38,816 nucleotides of DNA from NCBI GenBank assembly GCA_012270795.1, contig JAAXHO010000159.1:416-39231 (forward strand), written 5' to 3'. The notes under the pieces are model-generated. The model did not search any database. It had not been told where the DNA came from and was given only the letters and a program-made list of their open reading frames with translations. Numbering within the stretch: the first letter of the stretch is position 1; every line of letters starts with the position of its first letter. This DNA is from Candidatus Poribacteria bacterium (GTDB lineage Bacteria > Poribacteria > WGA-4E > WGA-3G). A program made the position numbers and the translations under genes. Positions 8,793-16,809 of the stretch are shown in pieces.

Positions 8793-9976
8793 TTATTTTC
8801 CTCTATCTTCCTCATATCCCAAATCCGAACAAAACCATCCATGTCACCACCTGCAAGTAAACTCCCATCTGGAGAAAAAATAATGTGTTTTGCACCAGCT
8901 AAAAAGATGTCGTTCTTCTGTAAATCAATTGGTATTTGACTTTCTTCCAACCAGATTTTTATTCTTTTATAACTTGAAGTTGCGAACATCTTTCCATCGG
9001 GTGAAAAGGCTATATCAACGATTCCCGGTTCGTTTACTTCCCGGTAAATGTTCCATTCTGGCAGTGACAAAATAGTCAATTTCTCCTTACTTACAACAGC
9101 AAAAAAGCGGTTGTCCGGTGAAAATTTGATAGTTCGGAAATCACTATAATAATAGTTTGGTTGAAAGTTGTCCGGTAGATTAACTTCAATAACCTTGAAT
9201 AGTTTTTTACTGCTAAGATCCCAGACCTTTATCATGTCAATTTTAATTTTTCGGTTGTAGTCATACATATCTCCGACCGCGGCAATCCACTTCCCATCAT
9301 GGGAAAAATCTATAAATTGATAATGCTGATTTATTGTTTCATTATGGTGTTTTATTGCACGTTTCGTATGATGATATGCAGTCCACATAACATCTTCGTG
9401 CAACATGGCTTGTTGTCCTATATTTGGGGGCAAGACATACGTCCCTTTTATCTCATTGGGTATACTGATATCCCATAATTTTATGTCCCCTAAACCTGTT
9501 GCAAGAACAGGACTGACGGGAGAAATAGCGGCAGAGAAACAACGCATATCAGTGGGATGTTTATTTTCTGTATATAATAACTTACCGGAAGGCATACTCC
9601 ACATATTGAATGTATCATAAGTTTTACAAGCAAGCCATTCTCCTGACTGTGAATATGCAAGACAATCAACAGTAGTGGAAATTACTGTACCAATATGACC
9701 GACCAGTATTTTTTCTGGTGTTTCTGTATTGTTTATGTTCTATATTTTTATTTGGTCTTTCATACCCGCGACTGCAATAAGATTCGGATTCGTCGGTGAA
9801 AATGCAATTGCGTCAACCCTATCACCATTGTTAAACTCAGCAATTGGACTAAGTGCTTTTGCTCGTGCTGGAATCTTTATTGAATGAATATACCAATGAC
9901 GTATTGCAAAAAACGCCAATGTCCACGCAAAAACTATTATAATCGAGATTAGGATTGATTTTTTGTGGATTTTCAT
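8789..9976 (-). pseudogene. WD40-repeat membrane protein interrupted by an in-frame TAG
   Basis: Residues 1-78 (from 9976) give a signal anchor and the first blade, ending MKDQIKI followed by TAG at 9740-9742. Translation straight through in the same frame gives NINNTETPEKILVGH and runs unbroken into the WD40 sequence that ends at 8789. The stop sits exactly where a propeller strand should read KIWN, so one TGG-to-TAG change explains it. Read through, the product would be 396 codons. An internal ATG at 9604 could make only the later blades without an export signal. TAG is used as a normal terminator by neighbours (for example the peroxiredoxin), so genetic-code reassignment is unlikely. The 3' end overlaps the next WD40 gene by four bases. 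Confidence 0.82.
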
Positions 9977-10380
9977 TTTGAGTTCCCAGTAGACTATATT
10001 TTACTCATGAAATTAGTGTATTTTTTAATCGGTTTCTTATGTATATTTCATAACCTTACTGACAATATCATATCACAATTTATTGAAATATGTAAGTAGA
10101 TTTTATTAGGAATATAAAGTTTCTGTACGATACATATTTTTGTTCGTTTTTTGTGTTGATTAAATAGAATTATTCATTCAATGTTATATTATACATTATT
10201 TTTTGGTGAGAACAATTCTGTTTTGTTTTTTGGTTATTGGGATTTCCAATAAGTTTGAAAGTGTATTTGGAATTATTGCAAAATTTCAGTACAAAAACTT
10301 CTTACTCACAACGAAACTATTGACATCCCTACCGAAATACGTTATCCTTGTACATCAAAGACAATACGATAGGAGACACA
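9977..10380. other. AT-rich intergenic region
   Basis: About 400 bases of very AT-rich sequence upstream of the broken WD40 gene and of the Rpn remnant, which point away from each other. It presumably holds their promoters. No convincing -35/-10 pair at good spacing, no RNA gene and no repeat was recognised. Confidence 0.4.
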
Positions 10381-10733
10381 TTGCAAACAGATACGAAAAT
10401 AGCAGAATTAGAAGAAATACGCACTTTATTTAATACGAAAGTTGGACATTTCTCGGACAAAAGCGCAAGATGGTTATTCAAAAAAAGTAGGTAAAAAACA
10501 TCATTATGACAGGTGCAGAAGCTCTTGTACAACAAGGTAAAGTTGAAGGTTTACAACAAGGTGAGATACAAGCAAAACGTGAGTTCCTTTTGAAATTACT
10601 CGATATACGCATCGGTAATGTTCCCGATACTATTTCCCGTAAAATCTCAAGGATGCGAAGCCGCTCTCGTCTTGAAACGCTTTTAGAGCAGGCGGCAACC
10701 GCACAAACACTTGATGATATTGAATGGCAGTAG
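10381..10733 (+). pseudogene. Rpn-family PD-(D/E)XK nuclease/transposase remnant, middle deleted
   Basis: Two short frames together resemble the two ends of an Rpn-type (recombination-promoting nuclease, often called putative transposase) gene. The first, 10381-10494, starts at TTG five bases after GGAG and encodes 37 residues, including KVGHFSDKSARWLF, like the family's N-terminal segment. The second, 10506-10733, encodes 75 residues with the family's charged tail: GKVEGLQQGEIQAKREFLLKLL, broken here as GKVEGLQQGE and IQAKREFLLKLL, ending AQTLDDIEW. The catalytic core between them (usually about 200 residues) is absent and the second frame has no ribosome binding site. Family assignment rests on remembered family features, so it is moderate; the alternative is two unrelated small genes. 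Confidence 0.55.
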
Positions 10734-10736
10734 TCT

Positions 10737-10772
10737 TGTAGGTTGGAGTGAGCAAGCGAAACCCAGCCTACA
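10737..10772. repeat. REP-like 36-base palindrome (GTAGG...CCTAC family)
   Basis: The arms TGTAGG and CCTACA bracket an imperfect hairpin reading GTAGGTTGGAGTGAGC then AAGCGAAACCCAGCCTAC. On the minus strand it aligns over 34 bases with the palindrome that surrounds the insertion at 14058-14237, so the two are copies of one family. It lies a few bases after the Rpn remnant. Confidence 0.7.
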
Positions 10773-10779
10773 ATGTAAT

Positions 10780-10926
10780 TTGTCTGAACCAAGATTTTCA
10801 GAATTTGTAGATTACAAGGATTTTCTTAACTAAGGTTTTGATATGTATTGATGCGGATTTAAGAAAGAAAATCTAATACGATATATCCTGAAAATCTATA
10901 TATCCTGATAATCTTGGTTCAGACAA
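10780..10926. repeat. 147-bp inverted-repeat element
   Basis: A perfect 17-base terminal inverted repeat, TTGTCTGAACCAAGATT at 10780-10796 against its reverse complement at 10910-10926. Further partial symmetry inside includes TTTTCAG near the left end and CCTGAAAATC near the right end. No coding capacity. Elements with a TCTGAACCAAGATT end are, from memory, scattered through several unrelated bacterial phyla. It sits just upstream of the peroxiredoxin promoter region. Confidence 0.75.
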
Positions 10927-11054
10927 GTGCATATAACTTTACACATCCTTCTGATGATAATGTTCTGTTTTAATTTGGTTTTCTAACAGATATATGGTAT
11001 CATTTTAATAGACAATTTATTGTAATTTTTCCCTTATATTTTAGGAGGTTTTTT

Positions 11055-11519
11055 ATGGCAGAAATAGGAAGTGCTGCTCCAGAGTTTTCATTAACAGGAT
11101 CAACAAATCAGGAAGATACAGAAGTTTCATTGTCTGACTTTAAAGGCAAAAAGTTGGTCTTACTTTTTTATCCATTAGATTTTTCACCTGTCTGTTCCGA
11201 ACAAGTGCCAGATTTTAATGAGAATTTAGATGCTATCCGTGCAAAAGGTGCGGATGTAGTTGCGATAAATCGAGATTCAACTTTTGCCCACAAAGCGTGG
11301 AGTGAGTCTCTTGGTGGTGTCGATTTTCCACTCCTCTCAGATATGAATCTTGAAGTTTCGAAACAGTATGGTATGGCATTGGATGAGGTCGGCATTACGA
11401 CACGCGGTGTTTTTATTCTTGACGGTGCTGGTAAAATCGCATTCAAACACGTGGAAGATGCGCCACCAGACAATACATTGACTGCTGAACAGGTTTTGAG
11501 TGAACTTGATAAACTATAG
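11055..11519 (+). CDS. Peroxiredoxin, AhpC/TSA family, 1-Cys type
   Basis: A 154-residue thiol peroxidase that reduces hydrogen peroxide and organic hydroperoxides. The peroxidatic motif is YPLDFSPVCSEQ with P40, S44 and C47; R117 in ITTRGVFIL completes the active site. C47 is the only cysteine, so there is no resolving Cys and the enzyme must use an external thiol, as in AhpE/BCP-like 1-Cys members. The usual Thr of PxxxTxxC is Ser here, a common substitution. AGGAGG lies six bases before the ATG. A terminator follows at 11544, so the gene is probably monocistronic. Confidence 0.93.
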   Translation: MAEIGSAAPEFSLTGSTNQEDTEVSLSDFKGKKLVLLFYPLDFSPVCSEQVPDFNENLDAIRAKGADVVAINRDSTFAHKAWSESLGGVDFPLLSDMNLEVSKQYGMALDEVGITTRGVFILDGAGKIAFKHVEDAPPDNTLTAEQVLSELDKL

Positions 11520-11543
11520 ATAGCATTGCACATTGATTTAACG

Positions 11544-11577
11544 AAGGCGGGTGATTGCATTGCCTGCCTTTTGTTTT
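11544..11577 (+). terminator. Rho-independent terminator after the peroxiredoxin gene
   Basis: Stem AAGGCGGG (11544-11551) pairs with CCTGCCTT (11563-11570), with one G-T pair, around an 11-base loop. It is followed by TTGTTTT. Position 25 bases after the stop codon is typical. Confidence 0.8.
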
Positions 11578-11634
11578 ATGAAGTCGCGTTTGATTTTATG
11601 AAAATGAATACCTTTGCGAAATTGTATCTTATTC

Positions 11635-11663
11635 TTGACAACCTCAACGAGATATGATATAAT
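11635..11663 (+). promoter_or_regulatory. Full-consensus sigma-70 promoter for tRNA-Gly
   Basis: TTGACA at 11635-11640, exactly 17 bases of spacer, and TATAAT at 11658-11663. The tRNA begins 15 bases later, so initiation around 11670 would give a very short leader. Perfect promoters of this kind are usual for stable RNA genes. Confidence 0.85.
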
Positions 11664-11678
11664 TCTATAAGGAAGGGC

Positions 11679-11750
11679 GCGGGTGTAGCTCAGCGGTAGA
11701 GCGTCAGCTTCCCAAGCTGAGGGTCGCGGGTTCAATTCCCGTCACCCGCT
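11679..11750 (+). tRNA. tRNA-Gly, anticodon CCC
   Basis: Acceptor GCGGGTG (11679-11685) pairs with CACCCGC (11743-11749), with discriminator T at 11750. The D-arm is GCTC/GAGC. The anticodon stem TCAGC/GCTGA encloses the loop TTCCCAA, giving anticodon CCC for GGG codons. The T-arm GCGGG/CCCGT has the loop TTCAATT. The CCA end is not encoded. Confidence 0.95.
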
Positions 11751-11781
11751 TGTAATGTTAACACTATTTCTTGAGGAAACC

Positions 11782-12945
11782 ATGGCGCAAAATAAACGAT
11801 TAACAAAAGAAGAAATACAAGAAGATAAATTTATTAACTTTGTTCTGCAATGTTACGAATTTTTGAAGGACAATGTCAGAACCATCATCATAGTGCTGGC
11901 AGTTGTCGTTGTCGGCGTGTTTGCTTATATTGCTTATTCACAAAATAAGGAAAAAAAACATGTGGAAGCTTCCGCTAACTTCGCTGATGCATCAGAAGTA
12001 TATAAGGAAGCTGAAAAGAATTACTTAGATTTATCCACACCTGCTGAGAATCAAGATGACAACGAAGATGAAGCGGACACTGAGAAAACTACTTTCCAAG
12101 ATGCAGAAGAAAATCTAAAGGCATTTTCTGAGAAGTATGCAAATACCGCATTAGTTGATAAAGCAAGATTTGATTATGCAAAGACACTCTACTATCAGGG
12201 GAAGTACGCTGAAGCTCGCGCACAATTTGAACACGTTATCAAAACACATAAACCCGAAAATCAGATTTATGCACTCTATGCACAGAAAGCAATTGGCAAT
12301 TGTTATGAACAGGAAGGCAACTACGAAAAGGCGATTTCCGCGTATGACGCACGAGCATTTCCAAAGACAGCCAACCTTGCACCAGAGATACACAGATATG
12401 TAATTGCAAACGCAAAGTATAATCAAGCTCTCTGTTATGAAAAAATCAAATCAGTAGAAGATGCGAAAACAACATATAAGGACATTCTTGATGAATTCCA
12501 GGAAACAATTCAAAATGGACTTCAGCAGAAAAGCATTGAACTGATAAAAGAGGCGAATGAGGTGCTCACCGTTATTGAGGAATCTATAGATCTTACTGCA
12601 GCGAAACAATTGGAAACGGAAGAACTTTACTATGACGCATTCATTGCGTATACAGATACAATTCGCCAGTTTAAGGTAGAAAAAGATATTTCGGGAGGGT
12701 TGTTAGCGGAAGTCAGAAAACGCATCCGCACCTTTGAAGATCAGGCAACCACCTTTATTGGTAATATAAGAGATGCCAGAAATTCGGAGAAATCTGGAGA
12801 TCAAAGTGCTGCACTTGGTGGTTATAACCGCGCTTTAGAATTTGATAAGTTAGGATTAAACCGAGATTTATACGACCGCGCGCTTCTAAACTATGATCGG
12901 CTTACAATTACTGAAACAGAACCAGAGGTGTTGAATGGAGAATGA
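11782..12945 (+). CDS. TPR-containing single-pass membrane protein
   Basis: 387 residues from the chosen start, MAQNKRLTKEE. An upstream in-frame ATG at 11755 lies only four bases after the tRNA and would leave no leader, whereas 11782 has GAGGAA just before it. A transmembrane helix (IIIVLAVVVVGVFAYIAY) lies at about residues 34-53 after a charged N-terminus, giving N-in/C-out topology. Beyond it is a long acidic helical region with tetratricopeptide-like pairs (TLYYQGKYAEARAQFEHVI and CYEQEGNYEKAISAYDARA). The layout resembles YfgM- or BamD/YbgF-like TPR proteins of the inner membrane and periplasm. It overlaps the next gene by 11 bases, so the two are coupled. Confidence 0.82.
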   Translation: MAQNKRLTKEEIQEDKFINFVLQCYEFLKDNVRTIIIVLAVVVVGVFAYIAYSQNKEKKHVEASANFADASEVYKEAEKNYLDLSTPAENQDDNEDEADTEKTTFQDAEENLKAFSEKYANTALVDKARFDYAKTLYYQGKYAEARAQFEHVIKTHKPENQIYALYAQKAIGNCYEQEGNYEKAISAYDARAFPKTANLAPEIHRYVIANAKYNQALCYEKIKSVEDAKTTYKDILDEFQETIQNGLQQKSIELIKEANEVLTVIEESIDLTAAKQLETEELYYDAFIAYTDTIRQFKVEKDISGGLLAEVRKRIRTFEDQATTFIGNIRDARNSEKSGDQSAALGGYNRALEFDKLGLNRDLYDRALLNYDRLTITETEPEVLNGE

Positions 12946-13951
12946 TATAAGTTTGGCGTATTTTCATGCTATAAGAAATATAAAGAAACTACTTTTTGGG
13001 CTCATGTTCCTTCTTTTCTGTCTGCCTATCGCTGTTGAAGCGGAACTTTCCGGGCGGATAGCTTATGCGGTCTCAGGATTTAATGAAAGAGAAGGGAGAT
13101 TAGCTTATAACCTCTACATGACAACTTTCAAAAACGATGATGATTATACGACCCTACCTTTGAATCAAACGGGGTTGTACACAACATGGGCACCACATGA
13201 AGATACACTCTACTTTGTTCAACGCGTCAACACTGAATTCCACATCTTTTCTATTGATGTAAATAAACCGAGACAAAAGACACGATTGACAGAGGTTGGC
13301 GGCACTTACCGGTTCCTCGCCGTTTCTCCCAATGGAAAAAAACTCGCTTTCAACGGGTATACAAGTGAGCAACAACAACAGGAAAACCAAATCTGGATTA
13401 TGGACCTAAAGACAGGTGAAATGGAAAAAGCTACTTCAATACCCCATTTCGGCCGGACTTTTTTCTTTTATGGAATCTCATGGGGACCTGAAAGTAGAAG
13501 GCTTGTGTTTTCTCTTGAACGATCAGGTGGGTTAGAACAACTCTATCTCTTAGATACAGAAACTAAAGAAGTAGAAGTACTCACTGAATTTAATATAGAC
13601 TACTATCCTGTTTGGTCTCCCGATGGACAAAAAATTTTATTCAAACGGTGGAATAGAGAATTTGACACCTTATACACGATTGATGTAGAAACAAGACAAA
13701 TCGCAGCACTCTTTGATGTAGATAAGAGTACCAGCATGTGGTCAGATTGGTCGGATGATTCACAATCTATTATCTATTCCCGGTGGGGTGCATTCTATCT
13801 GTATGACGTTGAAGAAGAAAAGACAAGAAGATTGTTTGAAGTTGATGGAGGAATTTTTACTATTTCTTGGTGGCGGGCAGAGCCACTTCCAGTTGAACCG
13901 AAACGGAAGTTAGCAACAACATGGGGGACTGTCAAGCGTAAATTAAGATAA
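12935..13951 (+). CDS. Exported TolB-like (PD40) beta-propeller protein
   Basis: 338 residues. A hydrophobic segment (LLFGLMFLLFCLPIAVEA, about 19-36) followed by ELSGRIAY looks like a signal peptide with cleavage after VEA. The body has WD40-like PD40 blades: VSPNGKKLAF, YYPVWSPDGQKILF and WSDWSDDSQSIIY, the pattern of the TolB propeller. The ATG lies inside the last codons of the upstream TPR gene. The pairing of a TPR protein with a periplasmic propeller suggests an envelope function but nothing more specific. A true TolB would be longer, with an N-terminal alpha/beta domain that is not visible here. Confidence 0.78.
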   Translation: MENDISLAYFHAIRNIKKLLFGLMFLLFCLPIAVEAELSGRIAYAVSGFNEREGRLAYNLYMTTFKNDDDYTTLPLNQTGLYTTWAPHEDTLYFVQRVNTEFHIFSIDVNKPRQKTRLTEVGGTYRFLAVSPNGKKLAFNGYTSEQQQQENQIWIMDLKTGEMEKATSIPHFGRTFFFYGISWGPESRRLVFSLERSGGLEQLYLLDTETKEVEVLTEFNIDYYPVWSPDGQKILFKRWNREFDTLYTIDVETRQIAALFDVDKSTSMWSDWSDDSQSIIYSRWGAFYLYDVEEEKTRRLFEVDGGIFTISWWRAEPLPVEPKRKLATTWGTVKRKLR

Positions 13952-14050
13952 CATTTTTAGTGTGTTTTCTGTTACCACAGTTTTATTATCACCTCTGTTT
14001 TGAACCTGTCACACATCAAAAACATTTTAGCGTGAATTCTGGATTTAATT

Positions 14051-14244
14051 GTAGTTCGGGTTTCATAAACTCTACCCATAAGCGTCAATTTAGGGTTACT
14101 CTACCCCATTTCCCTCTTGTTGGAGGGGTTTCTAACTCCGATAGCAGAGTGGAATGGCAAAGAATCGGGGTTAGAAACCCCTTCAACAAGAGTTTCATTT
14201 CTTAAATTGACGCTTATGGGTTTCATAAACTCTACCCGACCTAC
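14051..14244. repeat. REP-like palindrome split by a MITE
   Basis: Joining 14051-14077 to 14238-14244 restores a 34-base palindrome that begins GTAGTTCGGGT and ends ACCCGACCTAC. It aligns with the reverse complement of 10738-10771 at the same length. The MITE described separately lies within it. Confidence 0.65.
14058..14237. mobile_element. MITE-like element with nested inverted repeats and target duplication
   Basis: Perfect 18-base inverted ends, CCCATAAGCGTCAATTTA at 14075-14092 against 14203-14220, enclose a second inverted repeat (14114-14142 against 14164-14192, 27 of 29 matching) with the core TTGTTGGAGGGGTTTCTAAC. The unit is bounded by a 20-base direct repeat, GGGTTTCATAAACTCTACCC at 14058-14077 and 14218-14237, whose outer three bases at each junction coincide with the inverted ends. 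It has no coding capacity. The core recurs at 25849-25921. The element occupies the gap before mutS2 and may contribute transcript structure there. Confidence 0.75.
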
Positions 14245-14278
14245 GAAAGATTGCTACATAATCACATAGGTTAGACCC

Positions 14279-16711
14279 ATGCTACCCGGCGTAGAAAAAG
14301 CCTTAGAATACGATAAACTCAAGATACGCTTAAAAAGGTATACCGCATCTGAATTAGGAGATGCACGGGTTAATAAACTTGTGCCTTTCAACACGCCCGA
14401 TACAGTTTATCATCTCTTGAAGTTATGTTCCGAAACAAAAACCTTTTATCAGAAATTTGGTGAAATACCTTTAGATGGGTTAACAGACATCACTAATATC
14501 CTACGCCAACTCTCTAAATCACATGCTATATTAGTCCCCGAAGATTTGCTAAACGTTGCGAAAGTTGCAAAACTATCGTCCGCCATCAAAAAGAAGTTCA
14601 GAGGTCAGAGTCGTGATCTGTTTCCTCGACTCCTAAAGATTATAGACTCCCTGCCCGTTTTTGATGAACTTGTTGAATCCATATTTTATTGTATCAGTCC
14701 TGAAGGCGTTGTTCTCGATCGTGCAAGTGCAGAGTTGCGTTCTATCCGCCGCAAACTCCAAAAAATCCGCAACGATATTCATGAGAAATTAGAAGCAATC
14801 CTCCGTTCTTCCGACCATCAAAAATCCATCCAAGAATCGGTTATTACCTCACGCAACAACCGATACGTGATACCGATCAAACAAGATGCCAAAGCATTTT
14901 TCCGCGGTGTCGTTCAGGGGAAATCTACCAGTGGTGCTACCTACTTTATGGAACCTTTGCCAATCGTTGAAATGAACAACGCACTCCACACGGCTGCTGA
15001 AGCAGAACAGGACGAAATACGCAGAATTCTCCTGCAATTGTCTGATGAACTCCGTGAACGCCTTACCGATCTTGAACTTGTACTTGACATGCTCGCGGAA
15101 CTTGACTTTCTAAGTGCAAAAGTACGTTTCAGTTTAGATTTAAATGCTGTTGAACCGAAAATAAATATGGATGGGATGGTTAACCTCGTTGAGGCGCGAC
15201 ATCCTTTGCTTGAATTCCATACACACGCCAATCTGCAAGCCAAAAAACAGAAACTCGAACTACCTGAAAACACAACTCAACCTACAAAAGTTATTCCTAC
15301 CGATGTTCATGTCGGAGAGAATTTCAACACACTCGTTATCACAGGACCAAACACCGGCGGAAAAACGGTTGTTCTCAAAACGCTTGGTTTGTTGTGTCTC
15401 ATGGCACAATCTGGCTTGCACATTCCCGCAGCAAGAGGGAGCCAACTGCCTATTTTCAACCAAATCTTTGCTGATATTGGGGACGACCAGAACATTGAAC
15501 AAAGCCTCAGTACTTTTTCCTCACATATCACAAAAATTTCCGAAATGTTGGAGGCAATTGAGTGTTCCGAATCAGCACACTCACTTGTCTTATTAGATGA
15601 AATCGGTGCTGGTACTGATCCCGCTGAAGGCACAGCACTCGGTATTGCAATTCTAACATGGTTAAGCAAGCGAAAAGCCAGAACCATTGTTACAACACAT
15701 TACGGAGCATTGAAGGCATACACGCATACACAAGACAACATGGAAAACGCCTCAATGGAATTTGATTGGAGCACACAACGGCCAACATACAGATTACAGA
15801 TAGGTGTACCGGGAAGTAGTAATGCAATTAAAATCGCCGAACAACTCGGTCTCCCAAAACAGATCCTCACTGATGCTGAAACCCATTTAGGGAGTAACAA
15901 CGTTGCTATAGACGATCTGCTAATAAAACTACAAAAAACCCAAGCCGAATTGGATACCGAACGCGAAATACTTCAGGAAAAAATTCACCATGCTGAAACT
16001 GAGCATCAGAAATATAAAGCACGGCTTGAAACTTTTGAAGCAGAAGAGAAAACGCTGCGACAGCATGCAGAAAAACAGGCTTACGAAATAATCGCCACAG
16101 CACGAAAAACGGTAGACAATGTGGTCACTGATATACGCCAAGAACAAGCTACCACAATAAGCATCAGAGACGCTTATGAAAAAATTGAAGCAGCCAAAAA
16201 ACAACTCAAACCTGACCCGCCTAAAAAACCACCTAAAAAAAATATACTCAAAGTCAATATCGGCGACAAAGTCCACATAAAACAACTCAATCGGTTTGCA
16301 GAGGTCACTGCTATTACCGAGCAAAGCAACGCACCGTTGCAAGTCCGTGTCGGGAATATGCAGATGCAGCTTACTTATAGCGATATAGATTCTGTCCTGC
16401 CGAAAAAAGAGTCCGGTAGACTTTCAACGTCTGTCCTTGATATTCAACATAACAAAGCGAATACAATCAAAGAAGAAATCATGCTGCGCGGAATGTTGGT
16501 CGAAGATGGAATAAGACTTACTGATAAATATCTGGATGACGCATACCTCGCGGGGTTATTAACTGTCCGAATTACACATGGGAAAGGTTCTGGGGCAATG
16601 CGAAGTGCGGTTCACAAGATATTAGATGACAATCCGCATGTAGCAGATTATCATTCAGCATCTTATGCTGAAGGTGGAGAAGGGGTAACATTTGTTAAAT
16701 TTAAAGAATAA
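14279..16711 (+). CDS. mutS2: MutS2 endonuclease/ribosome-rescue ATPase
   Basis: An 810-residue MutS2. It has a MutS core and clamp (about 1-330) without the mismatch-recognition domain. Walker A is GPNTGGKT (356-363), Walker B is VLLDEIGAGTDP, and the following TTHYGALKAYTH holds the switch His. A long coiled coil spans about 540-630, with a KOW-like patch near 665. The C-terminal Smr domain (about 733-810) has LRGM and HGKGSG motifs. MutS2 suppresses recombination and, in Bacillus, acts on collided ribosomes. The Smr nuclease motif LDLRG reads IMLRG here, so the first Asp typical of nuclease-active Smr is not seen. First gene of the mutS2-dnaG-rpoD cluster. Confidence 0.95.
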   Translation: MLPGVEKALEYDKLKIRLKRYTASELGDARVNKLVPFNTPDTVYHLLKLCSETKTFYQKFGEIPLDGLTDITNILRQLSKSHAILVPEDLLNVAKVAKLSSAIKKKFRGQSRDLFPRLLKIIDSLPVFDELVESIFYCISPEGVVLDRASAELRSIRRKLQKIRNDIHEKLEAILRSSDHQKSIQESVITSRNNRYVIPIKQDAKAFFRGVVQGKSTSGATYFMEPLPIVEMNNALHTAAEAEQDEIRRILLQLSDELRERLTDLELVLDMLAELDFLSAKVRFSLDLNAVEPKINMDGMVNLVEARHPLLEFHTHANLQAKKQKLELPENTTQPTKVIPTDVHVGENFNTLVITGPNTGGKTVVLKTLGLLCLMAQSGLHIPAARGSQLPIFNQIFADIGDDQNIEQSLSTFSSHITKISEMLEAIECSESAHSLVLLDEIGAGTDPAEGTALGIAILTWLSKRKARTIVTTHYGALKAYTHTQDNMENASMEFDWSTQRPTYRLQIGVPGSSNAIKIAEQLGLPKQILTDAETHLGSNNVAIDDLLIKLQKTQAELDTEREILQEKIHHAETEHQKYKARLETFEAEEKTLRQHAEKQAYEIIATARKTVDNVVTDIRQEQATTISIRDAYEKIEAAKKQLKPDPPKKPPKKNILKVNIGDKVHIKQLNRFAEVTAITEQSNAPLQVRVGNMQMQLTYSDIDSVLPKKESGRLSTSVLDIQHNKANTIKEEIMLRGMLVEDGIRLTDKYLDDAYLAGLLTVRITHGKGSGAMRSAVHKILDDNPHVADYHSASYAEGGEGVTFVKFKE

Positions 16712-16722
16712 CGTTATAATTT

Positions 16723-16741
16723 ATTGAAGTATAACTTCAAT
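16723..16741 (+). terminator. Weak hairpin between mutS2 and dnaG
   Basis: ATTGAAGT, loop ATA, ACTTCAAT: a perfect 8-base stem 12 bases after the mutS2 stop. No T-run follows, so it is a weak terminator at best. It may instead set the mutS2/dnaG expression ratio. Confidence 0.35.
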
Positions 16742-16750
16742 GATTGACGT

Positions 16751-16772
16751 TAATAATAATAATAATAATAAT
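16751..16772 (+). repeat. (TAA)7 microsatellite upstream of dnaG
   Basis: Seven uninterrupted TAA units lie 38 bases before the dnaG start codon. Length changes would move any promoter or leader element around it without affecting a reading frame. Confidence 0.9.
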
Positions 16773-16809
16773 TGATTCTACAACTTGCATCTCAATTTGA
16801 GGTTATCTT

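Noticed and set aside
10203-10433. 76-codon plus-strand frame
   Set aside because: Low-complexity AT-rich translation that overlaps the better supported Rpn N-terminal fragment in another frame.
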